Below are positions 43,857-57,627 of a stretch of 64,000 bases of DNA, in pieces. The DNA is from Bryoerythrophyllum caledonicum (lineage: Eukaryota; Streptophyta; Bryopsida; Pottiales; Pottiaceae), in NCBI GenBank assembly GCA_963971425.1, contig OZ020515.1, forward strand, positions 37,462,371 through 37,526,370, written 5' to 3'. Each line of letters starts with the position of its first letter. Position 1 is the stretch's first letter. A program made the translations under genes and the position numbers. The notes under the pieces were generated by a model, which was not told where the DNA came from, did not search any database, and saw only the letters and a program-made list of their open reading frames with translations.

Positions 43857-45305
43857 TTTGTCAAATATCATAGGTTTTTTTGAGGCCAAATTCTGCTTGT
43901 GCTATGAAAAAACCTATGGCATTTGACAAACATGTAGCGTGATCATAATTGGCTACATGGAATCTAGGTTGTTTGGACAGACGGGACGTCCGTCTGGGAG
44001 CTCCGTGGGACGTATGTAACTTAGAGAAAAAAAAAGTCAATTTTTTTTACCTTTTTTACCACCGGTTGCCATGGTCGCAGCTCGGTCGCCCAACGATTGG
44101 CCGAACACCGCCCTTGACGTCAAGCGACCGAGCGGCAACCGGGCCGCGACCGGGGGTAAATTGGACGACCATCAATTTATTTGCGTTCACACGTCAAGAC
44201 GTACGCATCCGGGCGGACAAGACGTCCGGGACGTCCAAGAGCTTGGATTTGGGATGTATGTGACAACCTAGCATGGAATGCACCTTGATTTTTTAGTGGC
44301 TTGAAAAAAATCAAGTACTTGAAAGAAGAACAAGAACACTCATCTCTAAAGGGGACCAACATGAATAAAGTGTTTGTTTGTTCCACCACTAAAGCAACGT
44401 CCGCCGGACAAAGGATTAGTCATATGGAACTACTTCCCCCTCTCGAGGGTAGACACTATAGAAAGGAAGCTCAAAGTGAGCCCCGCGGAATTTATTTAAT
44501 TCAATTTATGAGTGGTGTGACTTGAGTAGGGGTAGGTTGTTTTCTAATCTTCTTTTACAAAGGAGAATGGACATGGCGTATTGGATAGCAATGGTGTTGA
44601 TGCTAAATGTACTTCTAATGGAGGCATTTGGAATTTTGAATGTGTCTTCGATGGATTTCATGGATGGAATATAGGTAGTAGCTCTAGCGCCGGCTTTGAT
44701 TTCTATTGGAGGGTCTACTTTTCAACCAATTGTTTTGATTTTGTTTAGAAGAGGTTGATATTTGTTTACCGTTTATTCAATTTTGTGTGGTGAGAATTTG
44801 TCGTTGCAATACGTGAGTTCTATAAAAAATTTGGTGATGTTTTGATTGGGGGCTTTTAGTGTGGGGTAATTGTATGGTGCACCGCAGACACATAGTAGGT
44901 TTGGTTTAAAACTAGCGTTATAGTGACATCTTTGTGTTTCACATATAAATGGAAGTAGCCATGATGGGACCGTGTTTTTAGATGGGTTGTTATAAAAGAT
45001 ACCAACAATTATATAAGTGAAAATTTCAAGTACTTTATGCTATAAGTATGCTATAAGTTTCAAGTACTTTATGCATCTAGTTTTACCATGGGATACAAGT
45101 AATTTTTTGATTTTCCATGTTGCTTTGTTGTGTCTTTGGACTCTCAATGAGTGTATGTGGTGTTGTTGACATTTGAATAGCATAAAGTACTTGAAACTTA
45201 TAGTGGCATTTGATAAACATGTAGCTTCAATGATCTAAATCCCACTATAAGTATCAGGTACAAGGATTTTTTCAAGCCACAAAAAAAATCAAGGTGCATT
45301 CTATG
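43857..45305. repeat. Complex of foldback sequences, possible decayed MITE(s)
   Basis: Three inversions are visible. TTTGTCAAATATCATAGG (~43857) pairs with CCTATGGCATTTGACAAA (~43913). GCTCGGTCGC pairs with GCGACCGAGC and CCGGTTGCC with GGCAACCGG (44060-44145), in a CpG-rich block with repeated GGGACGTCC. A ~50-bp segment at 44272-44322 (containing GCACCTTGATTTTTT) is inverted near 45250-45300. AAGTACTTTATGC is also repeated within. No transposase frame was found. Confidence 0.5.
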
Positions 45306-45999
45306 TGGCCACAAGTTTATCTTCCCCTAACTTCGACAATGTGTCTTTAAACCCCTTCTCCAATTTACCAAAAGAATTTCACATATCAAAATCTATCAAT
45401 CATGCTTTTGAAAGGACCAACCACCAGCCATAGAGCAACAAAGAAAATTGAGTTTCCATGAGAGTGAGAGGAGGAACCTCGTATGTCACCTCTACTTAAT
45501 AGATTAAATGATAATAGTTGGGACCACATGGAGAAGGCAACTTGGAGATGTGACTTGGAGTTTGAAAGAGATGTTGAGATCTCCCCGTCAATTGACTCTT
45601 CATGCACTATGACAGAGCTTGCATTGGATAGATTCCAAGAACATTGATTGTTGGTACTACTCTTGTATTTCATTGATGCACAAAAAAAGAGCATGAGAAT
45701 CTGTCATGATCTATTTATTTTTGAATTGAAATCTCGCCTTCACTTTTTCTTTTCTTTCCTCTTCTAAAAATATTTTTGGGAAACTCCAATGCGGAGCTGC
45801 AAAAGTTTGGTGAGGCAGAACACAATTCCACTAGACCTCTGGGTGAATAGTAGATGCCATCATGTCATGCATATCCACTTTCCAAGCAAGGCATGATGCC
45901 CCGCACCAAATGTAAAACAGCCCAAAACCAACCGGCGACTCAATACCGCTTCCCTCTATATCCTTCCTAGATTACAGAGAGAACAAGTAGAATGTATTT

Positions 46000-48900
46000 A
46001 TATGATTTATGCATTGGCTAAATTGAGACCGTCGTGGTGTACAAGTAAATTCAAGGATACCTGTTGCTAGATCCAAAATCATCTATAAATAGACAACTCG
46101 GACAATTACCTTGCCAAACTATCACATCCGAGCATTTACATCCTCACCAGGCCCATTGATAGCTTACTACACTCAATTGACCTTCCACACCACGACGGCT
46201 AGGGGATCATAACGTACAAGGTGGAATTCAATGGCCTCCCGCCTCAATGCGGCCGATACGGAAATCAACGACCATGTTGTTAGCCGTTGCCTTCTACCTC
46301 GACTAGAATCAATGGATCCATGACCTCGACGTCCACAACCTGAACACCCAAAGCGAATATCCAAACCAACAAATGAACTTTTCGATCCTAGCGGGGGCAA
46401 TTCTCCTAAGAGCGTAATTCGAGGTACAAAAAAATCAAGACCGATGTGGTCTACAAGTAAATCCAAGGGTACCCCTCGTTGGATTCAAAAATCGGCAAGA
46501 GCCAGCGGCAGAATCAAGGCCTTGACTATGGCAGCCAACACCCTAGACGCTTGATCCTCTCACACAACAGCACTTGACCAAGACCACTCTCAACCCATCA
46601 AACAGGTGGGACACATGTATCCTCAAATAAAAGACAAGCCCGAATCAAACCAACTACCAACTCGTTCGTATGGCAACCAGACACCTCTGTCCAACAAATG
46701 TATCCGGTACCCTTCAGCTTATCTTCATTCTAGAACCAATGCACTACCCAAAGCTATTGGACTATTCATCTTCTTAGGAGGTTTGTACAAGCCTTAAACC
46801 TACCAGACTTGATGTAGTATACATTGTCGAGCCTTCACCTTTGAGCCATCATTTGTAGGAAAAGGCGTGGCCAAGTCAAATTGCTCCCATCTACAAGACT
46901 CTTTCTAAGGACACCCTTAACCACTAGCATCTTTATTCCAAACCCACAATATTTTTCAAAAAAATTGGACCATGAAAGAAGCTAAAGACCATTTCACCAA
47001 TGAAACGAACTTACACCTCCATATAAGATCACCCTAAAAGAAGAAGAAAAAACCCTCTTTAAGAATGAACAGATGCACAATGGATTTTTGACTTCTCAAA
47101 GCCCACGGAGATGGCATATCTTATAACATGCCTAGCCGCCTTTCCCTACGACTCCAACATTTTTACCATCAAACCATTAGTTGTTGGACGGTGCCAACTT
47201 CGGAGCCCCTTGGCAGGTGAATCATGACGCTTTCTACCACTAGACCATGTTGCTCGACGCAATGGAGCAAATGATCACTCTATGCCCTCATAATCATCTC
47301 CAATATAGATGTACCTCGACAATTGCAAGACTTGTCCGGCAACCACATCTCTTAATTCCATAAAGCCCAAGGCATTTTCACACCAAAAACACTTCAAAAC
47401 TGCCATTTTCAGCGCGTTCAACACAAAATGATACAAAAAAAAAATTGAAAATGTAACCATAGGATCTTGTACTAAAGTTGTATAAGAGTGTGTGTTGAAA
47501 ATTTTGGGACGTTTGGCCGCACGGATTGAAAGATATATTTGCATTTGAAATGACACAAGAACTTTTTTTGAGGTCATGCTAAACACCTTTAGCAAACGTT
47601 GACCACCTTCTATGACAATTTTTTGCACTACAAGCCCTGATTTTCTAAGTTCAATTAATGAAGGATCATGTTAGGCACATGTGCATCAAATTTTAGAAGT
47701 AGAAGAGAGGTAATAGATGTCCTTAAAAATCTTGCAATGCAACTATGTGTTGAGAGTTAACAATACACTAACAAGTTTTGCATATAACACATCCATCTCA
47801 ACTTTTTGAAATTCAAAAATCCCTATGTTAGATGCAAAGATTTTCATTTCCTTTCAAAGAAGATTTTTTAATTAAAAAATGGACTAAAAATCTAATTTCT
47901 ATTGAATTTAGAATTTATTAGTTTTGCTATACTATTTGTCATTCGTCACACAAACTTCTTGCACTATTTGTATATGTCACATAAAATTAATTGTAATTTT
48001 TGAACCATAGGTCAGATTTCTTCAAAAAATTATGTCTACGAAAAGCTAACAAGAAATTGTCCATTAAAAAAAAAACTCTCAGAAGTTGGGCCTCTAGGTA
48101 TTTATCTGATGATGAGTCTTACAGACCATCATAGTCCGCTCTATCTTGTATGATTGAACACCTTACGCTTGCAACGTTCAACGTCCAAGGCTTTGGCCGC
48201 GATATGTCGGGATTTTAAAAATGACGCAAAATCAAGGATTTTTCAGCCACTCTAATTATAAACGAGAAATCTCTTTACTTCAAGAGCAAAAGTTTACTCT
48301 ACAAGATCGTATTCGACAACTCAAGCAGATGGATTCTCTTCACGGGGGGAAATTATGGAATGAAGCCTTGTATTTGGTAGCCAAGAATAGCCTCAAAGCC
48401 GACACCAATATTATGTCTCTCCCTACATACTTTCCATTATAAGCAACCATGGCATTATAGCCTCTTCTACGAGAAAAAGGTACAACTTGAGTCTTAATTT
48501 GATGACATTTACTCTGTTGAGCTCAACCTACACAATGGCTGGACAAATGAAAAGGCTAGAGATTGACTCAACTATGCGCAAGCATAATTACACAAGATCC
48601 GCCAAGCCCATATAGAAGAGAATTACGGCTGCCACAGTGCGCTATGGAGAAGAATTGGCGGTAGATGTAACAAGCAATTCTTTCACTACCAATATGGTAG
48701 GAAAAAACCCATTCTAACTCAAGAGTTGACTGACGGACCAAAGGTACTCTCCCAACAAGCGGACATGTATATCTATGTAAATCAAGTTTTCAAACATCTA
48801 TATCTCGTGGGGCCCGGCATCCCAACAACCGCCCATGTGTTGACTGATTGCTTTACCAACATTCCATGCATGGTCTTAGAAGCACAAAGCAAAGGATTTA

Positions 48901-50600
48901 CTATCCCAGTTTGCTTGTAGGAACTGCGATCAGCTATAACAGATCTCTCCATCAACAAAGCCCCTTAGATTGAGGGGTCCACACTAAATTTTTTAAATCT
49001 CTTTTTGATGACATTCAAATAGACTTGCTGTAAATTCTTAGCAAAACCCTACAGCAACACTAATTGTGAGCCAAATTCAACTACTGACTGAGAGGAGAAG
49101 ATACGACCAAGCTCAACAACTATTGCCTTATCTCTCTATTCGGGATGGTGTAGAAAATTGTGGCAAAGATTTTTTCTATATGCATGGTACCTAACCTCCC
49201 CCAATGGATACGCCCATTGCAGTCTGCCTTTGTCAAGGGTAGAACATTTTTGACTATATATACTCGGCCATAGAGGCGATGGACAATGCGGTTGAAAGTA
49301 ATCAAGACCTACTAATATTACTTCTAGACTTTCAAAAGGCCTATCATAGGTTTAACTAGTCTTTTTTACAAGAAGCCATGGCACACATGGGATATTGCGA
49401 CGTATGGATACATGGGTTATGATGTTTAATGCTAACGCGTTTGCCTCGGTAACCCTAAATGGCACTGCCAGGGAAATGTTCTAGATGTAACACTTTGTCC
49501 AACAAGGTTGTCCCCTTGCCCCATTTCTCTACCTTCAAGTGCCAGGCGTACGAGAAAATATGTTAGACGATCGACAAACAAGGATGGAAGGCTGCCAATT
49601 ACTTGATAGCTTGTGCACCTCCGACTTGATGTTTACCGATGACACCAACCTTCTCCTCAACAACAAGGAAGAAAACGTCGACTGCATAGTGGGGCGTCCT
49701 CTCCACCTTCAGCGTAGCTTTTGGTACGTAATTAATCAAAAGTAAGTCAGTGGCCGTATTGACTAGTAGAAGACAAAAAAATTAGGTATGGAGGGCACAT
49801 CCAAAGATTACCCGGCTTAGAAAGGAGGAGAGTACTATTACTTGGGCTACATCCTCGGCTTTAGGTTGCGCACTAAAGACAAGGACTGTAAGTTATTATA
49901 ATGATAAATAAGCAACTTTCCACCTCAAGTCCCCACCATCTTTCACTTGCAGAGAGACAACTTTACTATCAATCGAATAGTGCTCGCCTCCATCTGGTAC
50001 CTCTGTAGCTATGCCTCAGTGACAACGACAATCTTTCATCATGCCAGGGGTATTGTTAGGAATTACATCTAGGGCGCTTAAACCGGCAACGAAACTTGCG
50101 CAAAGGTGAATTGGGCTACTACCATTCAACCCTTAGCTGCTAGGGAGATGAAGATCATAGGGCCTTTATTGCAAGTCGGCTCCTTCCTCACAAAGATTAT
50201 TGCGCCAAGACTCGCCCTCCCCAATGCACCTTGGAAGACCATTCTTAGACTTTGAGTTTCACAAATTAGGCTCAAAAGGGGTGGGAGTGCGACGTCTGAC
50301 CTCCACTTGATAATGGAGTCGCAATTGGCGCCATGCGCCTCTCCACCCTTAAGGAAGGCAGTCCATAAGGCTTTTGCTACTAGCTACAAGGGGATTAGTA
50401 TAGACCCCTCTACCACCGTCTTTGAAAAGCTTCAGCAACCTATATTTTCAAATGCCCTCCTATTTTTATCTCCTGGGACAACCCATAGCTGCAAGCCCAT
50501 ACCTCAACAATATGCATGTCAAAATAAACAAGCTTTCTACATATGGGATCACAGCCAACAAGAATCACTACTAGAAATCCAGGTATAAATAACTACAGCA
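46000..50600 (+). mobile_element. Decayed LINE retrotransposon
   Basis: The reverse transcriptase is recognisable across frameshifts and stops: FFHYQYGRKKPILTQ (~48678), QDLLILLLDFQKAYH (~49304), QQGCPLAPFLYL (~49500) and the active-site box LMFTDDTNLLL (~49629), in the expected order. A LATFNVQGFG start near 48170 resembles the beginning of the endonuclease, most of which is missing. Sequence before the MITE at 47356 may be remains of the first LINE ORF. This is an L1-type element, long inactive. Confidence 0.75.
47356..48100. repeat. TTAA MITE, second subfamily, inserted in the LINE
   Basis: It begins TTCCATAAAGCCCAAGGC after TTAA (47352-47355) and ends near GGGCCTCTAGGTA followed by TTTA. 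The interior (TGGCCGCACGGATTGAAAGA, then AGGCACATGTGCATCAAATT) matches 22251-22918. It separates LINE-like sequence on its two sides. Confidence 0.65.
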
Positions 50601-52700
50601 CAAATCAGTAGCCTGGAAACAATAACTCAACAAGAACTCTAGAACTACCAAGCTGCCTCTTTCCAGCTACAAAACCACCCAAGAAATTCTACAGTTATTG
50701 AATTTTTTGCAGGCAACAAAAGGATGAAAGCCACATGACTTCCAATATCATTTGTGCTGTCATCCTTAGGTTTTCATCCAAGTATTGTCTGCTAGTGTTG
50801 ATGTGGCAAGTAAGCTAATGACGTGGATTGGGCCTTACTAATTCTGTAGTAATACATTCAAGAATAACTAATCAATAACTGTACAATAACTTAGGCAATA
50901 TATAATCTATGACTAAAGTTGAACTCGTGGATATTTTTACATGACTCCTGACGTGGATAGATGCCTATTTACATCCGGTAGTGCTGATGTGTCAAGTACA
51001 TGGGTGACGTGGATTGTGCCTTAGTAAGTCTCTAGTAATACATTCAAGAATAACTAATCAATAACTGTAAAATAACTCATATAGTAATATAATCTATGAC
51101 TAAAACAAACTCATGGATATTTTTACAGAATTGACGACGTGGATGGCTGCGTATTTACATCCGGTAGTGCAAATGTGTCAAGTACGTTAGTGACGTGGAT
51201 TGTGCCTTAGTAATTTTGTAGTAATACATTCAAGAATAACTACTTTGTTACTGTAAAATAACTTGTGCAATAATTTAATTCATGACTAAAAAATAACTCA
51301 TGTATTGTGCATTAGTAATCTATTTGTACAAAATTGGACGGTCTATAGTAGATGAAATTGGAGCTGCGGATGAAAACTAAGTTAGGCTTATGGCAGCTAG
51401 GATTTGGAGGAGATAAGGGAAAACGCCCTCATTCTCTCACTCTCTCTTGTTGTAGGATGTATGTGTAAAGAGAGAGCTAAAAGGTGGTAGTGTAGAGTTG
51501 TTAGTGTAGCTATACCGGTTGTTAGGATTAGAAGAGTGCACACCGAGTACTTTGTGAAGGTATTGTGAAGTAATCACAATCTTTTAAAACCCTATTGTGT
51601 GTTTGGAGGCAAGGTCGGGTGTGTGGACATGAGATCTTGTTCTGAGAGAGTGGTTTTGTAGGAGATCTTTCCGGTTGAGTAGATTGGGTCTCATTTCATT
51701 AGATCCAATCTAGATCTAGTCAATCTACCCACCTCCAATATTTTTTTTTATAGTTTTGAGGCCCCTATTTTGAAGAGGAAGATCACAAGGGACAATCCAA
51801 ATTTTCATCTAGTGAGTGCCACTTCCATAAAATTCTATATGTTATATCAATTTCCATTTAACCGTTGTTTTTTAGTAGGTATATGATCATTATCGTGTAG
51901 TGATTAATTTGTCATTTCAAAGTAATACACTTTTACTTTGTTCAATCATTCTATAATTATATCAAAATCATTTTGTAGTTATATCAGAGTTATTCTGTAG
52001 TTATATCAAAGTCATTCTATAGTTATATCACAATCATTCTGTAGTTATATTATCTAAGTCATTGTGCATTTGTTTTGAGTAAGTATATAGTTATTGTGTA
52101 GTAATGCATCTGAATGGATTATTTAATTACAATTGTGTTTGGTGGCCTGGCAGTACCATGTAGGAGATATTTCAATACCATGTTGAAGATTTAGAGATTT
52201 AATGGTATTTTAGATTATCCAAGTCCTGAAGCTCGGCCATGATTGAGGGTTGGTTTTTTTAATAGGCTGGTTTTTTTGGCATTGGTAGGGATTGTGGTAC
52301 TACGTTTTAGCTCAAACTTTGGAGCATTTTCTTGAATGGGACTATACTTCACCATTTATTTACTCTAGTACTTGTAAACGAATCACTAAGTCTATATGGA
52401 TTTTTGAGCACATATTGTGTGCGCAATCCGTAGTAATACATATCTAATAACTAATCAAGTCACTCCAAAATAGCTCTCTAATCACTATGTAATAACTCTA
52501 AAGAGTTTATCTCAATAATTTTTGAATAACTGTGAAATATCAGAACAATCATTAGAAAATGACTGGAATGAATATAAAACAACTCTAGAACAACTATACA
52601 ATTACTAGTGAATAACTGTGACATAATTAAAAAACAATGAAAGTAACTAGAGAAAAAATATAAAATAATTAATTAGTAACTATGTAGTGTACATCGTTTG
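50600..52700. repeat. AATAACT-rich region with nested tandem repeats
   Basis: A 186-bp unit (GATGTGGCAAGT ... GACGTGGATTG ... CAAGAATAACTA) starts at 50795, 50981 and 51167, then decays. A 22-bp unit (TCATTCTGTAGTTATATCAA) repeats about five times at 51946-52055. Further right, AATAACT and GTAGTAATACAT recur irregularly to ~52700. No gene was found. The segment at 51400-51780 between the arrays is unique and unassigned. Confidence 0.75.
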
Positions 52701-53271
52701 ATTTTACGTGGAGGCAGAGATGACTGGTCGGGTCTTCCATGGAAGTGACCCTTACGGATAGGGCCTCTTTCCATGGAAGCCGCGACTTATCATCTTTGAC
52801 GGGGTCGAGTCACTTTCATGTAGCTAGCTTCTCACCCTACCTAAAAAAGTAAGGCCGGATATATCCCAAAATCTCAGGGATGATGCGGCCGCTTTACAAG
52901 CCCGTCAACGGCCCCATTCCTTCCAACATACTAACCAAAGCAAGATGGATTGTGTCAGACTCACTTTACATATAAAAGCTTCCAAGTTTAATCCCCCCTA
53001 CTTCTTTTTAGTTAAACTGGCATGTCCCACTTGGGTTCTCCATGCGTCATTTCTCTTAATAAAGGTAAATTTTGGGGTACAACTTGAAAGCATCCTAAAC
53101 CTTGGGTGGATTATTACAGCTGACGGGTGTGTCACATGAAAGTGGCCCTACCTTTTCTTCCCTACATACTACAAGTAGGGAAGCTATAGTGATTAATTCG
53201 GGTCATGCATTCAATGGGGGTTCACCCTTAACAATTCGCTTTACAATATTTGATTAGAGAGACGAGGAGGA

Positions 53272-54412
53272 GGCCCATGGCAAACTGACCCCTTTGTTGA
53301 GAGAGGCCCCACAAATGAAGTCCGCCCCATCCTTCTTCATCCACGTGGCAGCCCAACACGAGTTCATCAAGAATAAAAACCTAGGGCTTTAGCCCAAGCC
53401 CGGCCCTACGCGATGCAGCTTGGCCAAACCCCAGGCCCTTCCCAGTATCGGACGCTCAATACTAAACTATGTATCCTATCCAATACCCCCCGCTCACATG
53501 TCCCATCCCGATAACCCATCGTCCTCAGATCCCGCCCACACGAATGCGGGCCATACATGTCACATTCTCGTGCATTGCAGTTTGCACCACCCTCACAACT
53601 CCCAATTCTATAGATCGACATGGGCTTGCCCCTTATCGCCGTGGGATGTGCACAGACAACTCACAAACACCTGTGCAGACAGTACTGACGATATACCGTG
53701 CTCGACTTCATAGGAGGTGAAGAATTTGTACGTGCACAACATCCATTATCGTCGTTCTTGTAATACTTAACCTTCTCTTTTGTTTTTTTCTCACCAAAAT
53801 TATGCATTTTGACTCGTTTTAAAATTTGAAATTGTGATTTTTTGCATGATTAGTCACTTAACATTGCATAATTTTGTTGCAACAAAAATTGTGAGTGGCT
53901 ATTTTAGAGTTTAGGGTTTGCTCTGGATATTGCAATAGGAGAGGGTATAACGTTTTTTGGGTTCTTATGATGGTGACGGGTATTTTAATGGAAGGGGGTG
54001 AGGGTGTTTAAGTATGATTCGTTGAGGTAGAAGTAGTGCGTGACATACTTTGGGTAATTCTCACAGTGACGGGTATTTCATTTTACTCCAATGACGTTTT
54101 CTCTATGTTTTCCGGGTATTGCATAGTTTGGTGTGTTTATTGGTGTTTATTTTGCTTTTTTATGTGTTGTGACGAGTAATTTAGTGTGGATGAGGGACAT
54201 TTTTTTCCATTATTTGCATGGCAGTGACGGGTATCGCACATTTTTTATAGTTTGAGAGTGACTATTTTCAACATTATAGGTCGTGATGGATATTTTACAG
54301 TTGTCCAGGGTCTATTTTTCCATTCTTTGCATTGTCGTGACGGATATTACATATTCTTGAGTGATAAGTCGTGACTACTTTTATTCTTTATAGGTCGTGA
54401 CGTGTATTTTTC
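53272..54412 (+). repeat. Left long inverted repeat of the Mutator-like element
   Basis: About 1.14 kb. The inner 450 bp hold about eight spaced copies of a GTGACGG(G/A)TATT motif (near 53973, 54065, 54169, 54224, 54282, 54336, 54370 and 54395). They are the likely transposase-binding sites. Confidence 0.8.
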
Positions 54413-55452
54413 AAGGAAGTTCTTCAACAACTTGACGCCAGCCGCCTCATCGATTGCCATCTCCGCGATGCGACCTGAATACCTTGGTGATTGCTCAAGT
54501 TTGGCTCGCAGCCCCCAATCCCCTCCCGATTGCCCGTACCCCCCCCCCCCCCCCCCGTGCAGACTCGAGCACCCGCCGCCTGCATAAAAGTTGCCCCATA
54601 TTTGGGCTGCCCCATTACTTCTTCACAACCCCCTTCCCAGTGGATCCTCGCATCGCCCGTCTAAAGCAACAACCATCTTTTCCTCGCTCTCTTCCCTTCA
54701 CATGCCATTATCACATCGTGGCCCTATTTGTTTTTTAATTTCTAGTACTATATTTTGTGTATTAGGGTTTAGGATATGTGGTTCCTTGTACATGGGAGTT
54801 TCTAAATACACATTGCCATAGAGCTCATCACTTGAGGTTAGTTTCTGTTTGTTTTAAAATTTACGGTTTGGATGGTTACATTTTAAATTTTTTGCTTGAT
54901 TCATTATTCTTCCAACCACTAATAATAATAGAGAAATTATGTGTACATTCAACTCATACCTTCCATTAGATGTGATTTATTTCAATGGAAAAACCTTTGT
55001 TTGAATATTGATGCCATGTACATAATGATAGATACAATGATTTCTTTGCATATACATATTCTTATACTTTCTAACCGTGACGGATATTGTGTTTGTAGAG
55101 TATAACACTCCAAAGACGACTTTATTGGGTATTTTTCTTGGTGAGGGGTATTGCGTATGTACAACAACTTCAGCCAAGGACGCATTTCAAAATTCCTTTT
55201 GCATATCCCGAAAATATGTTTATGTAGCATAAACAAGATGTTGCCACAAACTTACCTTTCATTTCGGGTATCCAAACCGATTGGTAGAAGAAAATGATAA
55301 TGAAATTCGAGCATGAGAGAGCAATCTCTATCAACACAACTCGCGATACGAACATTTCTAACTACCCTCTTTGGTCTCTATTTGTGTTTTATAACTAGAA
55401 TAACAGAATTCCTATTGCTTAGGTGCTTTCAAGTTGATCCACGGAAGAAGAA

Positions 55453-56273
55453 TTGACGATGTGGTTAGAACCTTTAAGGCGCCATGTCGAAAAACATATG
55501 GCAAAACTCTTACGTTCATGTTTCATGACTGACGATGCTGCGGAGATCCAGAATGCTATTCAGCGTGTTTGGCTGGAAGAGAATGTTCCCATCTACTTGT
55601 CTGCATTCCACATTATTAAGAACTGGAAGAATCATATCCTCCTTGAGGTCCCAAATATGGGAAACTCACTAGATCTTGTGTTTAAAGTTCTCCATCATTT
55701 TATGTACTTAAAGATTAAGTACAAAAAAGAGGAATTGGATTACTTGGAACGTGTAAAGAAGATTGATGAAACCATTTTCCAATACCTCTATGTGGATAAA
55801 TTTCAAAATCATTTCAACACACACTACAAGCATCAAGGTATATGTATTCTCCTTGATCCTTTATAGTTTGCATTTTTTGTAATTCAATACTTCACTAAAC
55901 CCGACAATGACTATAATATCAATATATGTGCTCAATGTGTTATGTTTATAATCTTTGAGGATTATACCTCATTATTCACCGTCGGCATCATTATTCGAAT
56001 CAAGATACTCAATTAAATATTGAAGGTTACCTTTGAGCTCTTAAACAGTGGTTGTTGGTTGATAATTTAGATAGGTGGGGGAGAAGATGGAATTTGTTAG
56101 TATGGCGGTTGACAAACTCCGTTGTTAACCACTTCAAGTTCATCCAAGGGCGAAAGGTAAATGGTTATATTCCATACAAATCAGTCGAAAGAATTGTTGA
56201 GAAAAGAATTGCACGAGCAAAACCAATTTCACTTGAAGATATTCTACCGCTAAAAGAAGGAGATTTATTATGA
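55453..56273 (+). pseudogene. Decayed MULE-type transposase
   Basis: The first part (55453-55866) has CFMTDDAAEIQNAIQRVW followed by YLSAFHIIKNWKNHI. This matches the MULE transposase core, where a TD...A motif is followed by a Cys/Ser..His segment. The usual Trp-Cys before His is changed here. The C-terminal part (~56035-56273) has GRRWNLLVWRLTNSVVNHF and ends SLEDILPLKEGDLL. Between them the frame is lost and a TGA sits in otherwise coding-like sequence (~56032). No splice pair rejoins the parts in frame. The central region with the expected TNN/E motif is not recognisable, so this copy is unlikely to be active. Confidence 0.7.
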
Positions 56274-56847
56274 AAAATAAAATTGCAATTTGTGTTATAG
56301 TTAAGAGTTTCTTGTAGTTATTATGTCATTGTAATTAGTTATTAAGGTAGATTTAGAGGAAAAAATAAATGGATAGTAAAAGAGGAGAGGTGAAAGGAAC
56401 TTGAGAGGTACATATATAGCGCAAGGTCAAAGTGGTAGGACCAACCCACATGTCTTGGATGGGATAAGCAAGGATAAGTGGGTGGCCATGAGTTGGCATA
56501 GAGAGACTTGCAACTTGCTTGAGAAACCACTTACAAGATGCATAAGACGTCACTAAATGGTAGTATAACTAAAGGCCTTTGAAAGAAGACAATATCTCAC
56601 TCCAAACATTGTTTGTACTACCTAATGTGTCTTTCACTTACTTGTGCAGCCATCTATCTACTTCTTTTATCATCAATATTTTGTTGAACACCGTTGGTAT
56701 GACATTTGCAATCCATTCACTTTGTATGTTTGTTGCTCATGTAAATGGATATACGGATATATATATATGTAAGCATCAATTTGCCGTTTTGAAAGTCACT
56801 AGTGATTTGTCATAGAAAGCTATATTTTGAATTTCTAGGAACTTTAT

Positions 56848-57186
56848 ATGGTTCAATTAGAGAAACTCGAACCTATGTCCACTCACAATGTTCAAAGTGA
56901 TCCATTTGAAACTGGACATAGTCAATACGGTGATGACAAAGACTTAGCAACCGACAATGATGTACTGGGAGACGATAAGGTATCAACAGATAACATTGTG
57001 CTGGGATTTAACACTTGTGACGTGTTGAAAGATGTTCTATCAAATGAGAATATTGGCGGTAACGAAGCGAAGAGTACTCCAATATTTACCGAAGGTACTG
57101 TACGTGTCATTGGAAGTTTAATAGAGGAGGCAATACTTGAAGCTTTCAATGGTGGTGATGCCTTTTTTTACCATTTTCAATGGTGA
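56848..57186 (+). CDS. Hypothetical acidic protein inside the Mutator-like element
   Basis: 112 codons, Asp/Asn/Thr-rich at the start (GDDKDLATDNDVLGDDK) and more regular from ~75 on. No family was recognised. It follows the transposase remnant on the same strand and could be its disordered tail, a separate cargo exon, or chance. Weak evidence. Confidence 0.3.
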   Translation: MVQLEKLEPMSTHNVQSDPFETGHSQYGDDKDLATDNDVLGDDKVSTDNIVLGFNTCDVLKDVLSNENIGGNEAKSTPIFTEGTVRVIGSLIEEAILEAFNGGDAFFYHFQW

Positions 57187-57627
57187 TGTCTATCATGGTA
57201 AGTGACATACTTGGAATCCATACTTTGCAAGAGGACGACATTTCTCATCCTCAAGCATCCTTCAAAATTGTATATACTAAAGCATAGTATATACATTAAT
57301 AGTTTTTTAATGTTATGAGGGTTAATATTTCATAAGCACCACATGATTTGCATGATGCATTTGCAACTATAAATGAAGCACTAACATACAGATTTTCTAT
57401 ACACTTTGAAGAGTGTTTTTTCCTTATTGGGCGTGTGATAATTCTTCTTACAAATTATTTCTTATTCATTTGAAATCAAATACTCAAACACTCAAAGAAA
57501 AGTTACAACTACTTATTAAATTCACTCACACTATTTTCCAAGAACACAAAATATGCAAATGTGTATTAAAGAAAGAGTAAGAAACCATAGAATTTGAATT
57601 AGAACTAAAGACTTCATCAAAAATACA

